NCBI GenBank assembly: GCA_946539855.1
Contig: CAMNHV010000006.1
Location: 1 to 64,000 of the forward strand
Direction: 5' to 3'
DNA from: CAG-791 sp002449595
Lineage (GTDB): Bacteria > Bacillota > Clostridia > Lachnospirales > Lachnospiraceae
DNA: 64,000 nt
Both the position numbers and the translations under genes were made by a program. Positions 63,169-64,000 of the stretch are shown piece by piece. The stretch's first letter is position 1, and every line of letters starts with the position of its first letter. Under the pieces are notes generated by a model. That model did no database searches, was not told the DNA's origin, and saw nothing but the letters and a program-made list of their open reading frames with translations.

Positions 63169-63462
63169 ATGGATAATTACGGAAATATGCAGTATCAGAG
63201 TGAAGACCTCGGCAATACCCAGTATTTTAAGGTGCAGCCGGATCAGGAGAGCGGCGTGAAGAAGGTCCTCTCCGTCGTTTATGAGGCTCTTTCCACAAAG
63301 GGTTATGATCCGGTCAACCAGATCGTCGGCTACATCATGTCCGGCGACCCGACCTACATCACGAACTACATGGGCGCGAGAAGCCTGATCATGAAGGTGG
63401 AGCGCGACGAGCTCGTCGAGGAGATCCTGGAGAGCTACATCCGGAACAACCGCTGGAAATAA
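63169..63462 (+). CDS. IreB family regulatory phosphoprotein (DUF965)
   Basis: 97 residues. NTQYFKVQPDQ, VYEALSTKGYDPVNQIVGYIMSGDPTYITNYMGAR and a basic C terminus match IreB closely. In Enterococcus IreB is phosphorylated on Thr residues by the kinase IreK and affects cephalosporin resistance. GGGATAAGAGG is a plausible ribosome-binding site. It precedes ruvX by 3 bases, the usual Firmicutes order. Confidence 0.93.
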   Translation: MDNYGNMQYQSEDLGNTQYFKVQPDQESGVKKVLSVVYEALSTKGYDPVNQIVGYIMSGDPTYITNYMGARSLIMKVERDELVEEILESYIRNNRWK

Positions 63463-63465
63463 GCG

Positions 63466-63954
63466 ATGCGGATCATGGCGCTTGACTACGGCTCAAAGAC
63501 GGTGGGCGTCGCGCTCAGCGACCCGCTGCTGATGACCGCGCAGCCGCACACGATCCTCCGGCGCGAGAGGGAGGGCGCGATTCGAAAGACGCTCTCCGAG
63601 ATCGAGGAGATCGTGCGCAGAGAAGACGTGCGGCTCATCGTTGTGGGCCTGCCCCTGAATATGGACGGCACGGAGGGAGACCGCGCCGCGCTTTCGCGTG
63701 CGTTCAGGGACAAGGTGGAGCGGCGCTGCGGCGTGCCGGCGGTGATGTCGGACGAACGCCTGACGACAGTGGAGGCGGATGAGACGATGGACAGCCTCGG
63801 TCTGCGCGGGCGGGCGGAGCGAAAGCAGTGCGTGGATATGATCGCAGCCGGAGTGATCCTCCGGGAATATATGGACAATCACCCGAAGGAACTGGAGAGA
63901 CTCCGGAGAGAGTGTGAGGGAGAAAATGGAAAAGATCAATTTTATGCTGGATGA
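63466..63954 (+). CDS. ruvX: Putative pre-16S rRNA nuclease / Holliday junction resolvase RuvX (YqgF)
   Basis: 162 residues, RNase H-like fold. MALDYGSKTVGVALSDPL carries the first catalytic Asp, LIVVGLPLNMDGTEG the second motif, and DERLTTVEAD plus VDMIAAGVILREYM the last acidic residues. The family processes the 5' end of 16S rRNA. The 3' end overlaps the DUF1292 start by 29 bases. Confidence 0.93.
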   Translation: MRIMALDYGSKTVGVALSDPLLMTAQPHTILRREREGAIRKTLSEIEEIVRREDVRLIVVGLPLNMDGTEGDRAALSRAFRDKVERRCGVPAVMSDERLTTVEADETMDSLGLRGRAERKQCVDMIAAGVILREYMDNHPKELERLRRECEGENGKDQFYAG

Positions 63955-64000
63955 CGGCTCGTCAGAGGCATTTTACATACTCGACAGGGCGAAGCTCGGC
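63926..64000 (+). CDS. DUF1292 family protein (partial, runs off the window)
   Basis: The 25 visible codons read MEKINFMLDDGSSEAFYILD and then RAKLG, the typical DUF1292 beginning (E..i.f.ldDG....f.il). GAGGGAGAAA precedes the ATG. The position after ireB-ruvX is conserved for this small cytoplasmic family of unknown function. Start overlaps ruvX by 29 bases. Confidence 0.75.
   Translation, partial: MEKINFMLDDGSSEAFYILDRAKLG

Overview
The window is GC-rich DNA with densely packed genes on both strands and no rRNA, tRNA, CRISPR or insertion sequence that I could find. Gene content points to an anaerobic Gram-positive Clostridia member, most likely Lachnospiraceae-like. The pointers are a CIRCE-controlled hrcA-grpE-dnaK-dnaJ-prmA-rsmE run, an hprK-murB-rapZ-whiA-HPr-like run, ireB-ruvX-DUF1292, a DUF1846 protein, a DUF6465-type lysine/alanine-rich protein, class B sortase, and several aldo/keto reductases, one with ferredoxin-like clusters. 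I cannot name the species.

Layout. 1-2.2 kb: a small helical protein, an alpha/beta hydrolase, the tail of a decayed aldo/keto reductase and a hotdog protein. 2.2-5 kb: a membrane protein translationally coupled to a 7TM / degenerate-GGDEF / SpoIIE-type phosphatase. 5-13.2 kb: small unknowns, two aldo/keto reductases, a PfkB kinase, a sortase, a divergent RhuM-like protein and a small XRE regulator. 13.5-20.7 kb: a large sensor-like protein with a degraded kinase end, a NYN/OST-HTH protein, exonuclease III, an Mrp ATPase and a lipoprotein. 20.9-27.4 kb: a complete Dpp/Opp-type peptide ABC transporter followed by coaX. 27.4-32.4 kb: a possible lipid block, with a His-less E2-type acyltransferase-like protein, an acyl-CoA ligase and a radical SAM enzyme on the minus strand and a stand-alone FakA C-terminal-like module divergent from them. 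32.5-39 kb: an Fe-S aldo/keto reductase, a DUF1846 protein, and an amino-acid ABC transporter coupled to a DapF-fold racemase-like protein. 39-51 kb: ftsH, uvrC, the hprK cluster, a GNAT enzyme, an aminotransferase and uppP. 51-64 kb: a histone H1-like protein, the heat-shock operon, RNA-modification and sulfur-transfer genes (prmA, rsmE, nifS-like, thiI, mtaB), a second HPr-like protein, ireB and ruvX, and the start of a DUF1292 gene.

Most striking: two different HPr-fold proteins lie in one window, neither with the phosphoacceptor histidine, both with the regulatory serine motif. The first has Glu at exactly position 15 and Ser at exactly 46, and sits where Bacillus subtilis keeps crh (after rapZ and whiA) and in the same run as HPr kinase. 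This looks like a Crh-type branch of carbon regulation, possibly with two effectors. Several other proteins keep a fold but lack a key residue (sortase without its Arg, E2-like protein without its His, GGDEF without the signature, histidine-kinase end without recognisable boxes). All functional statements come from reading translated sequence and motifs; no database search was run.
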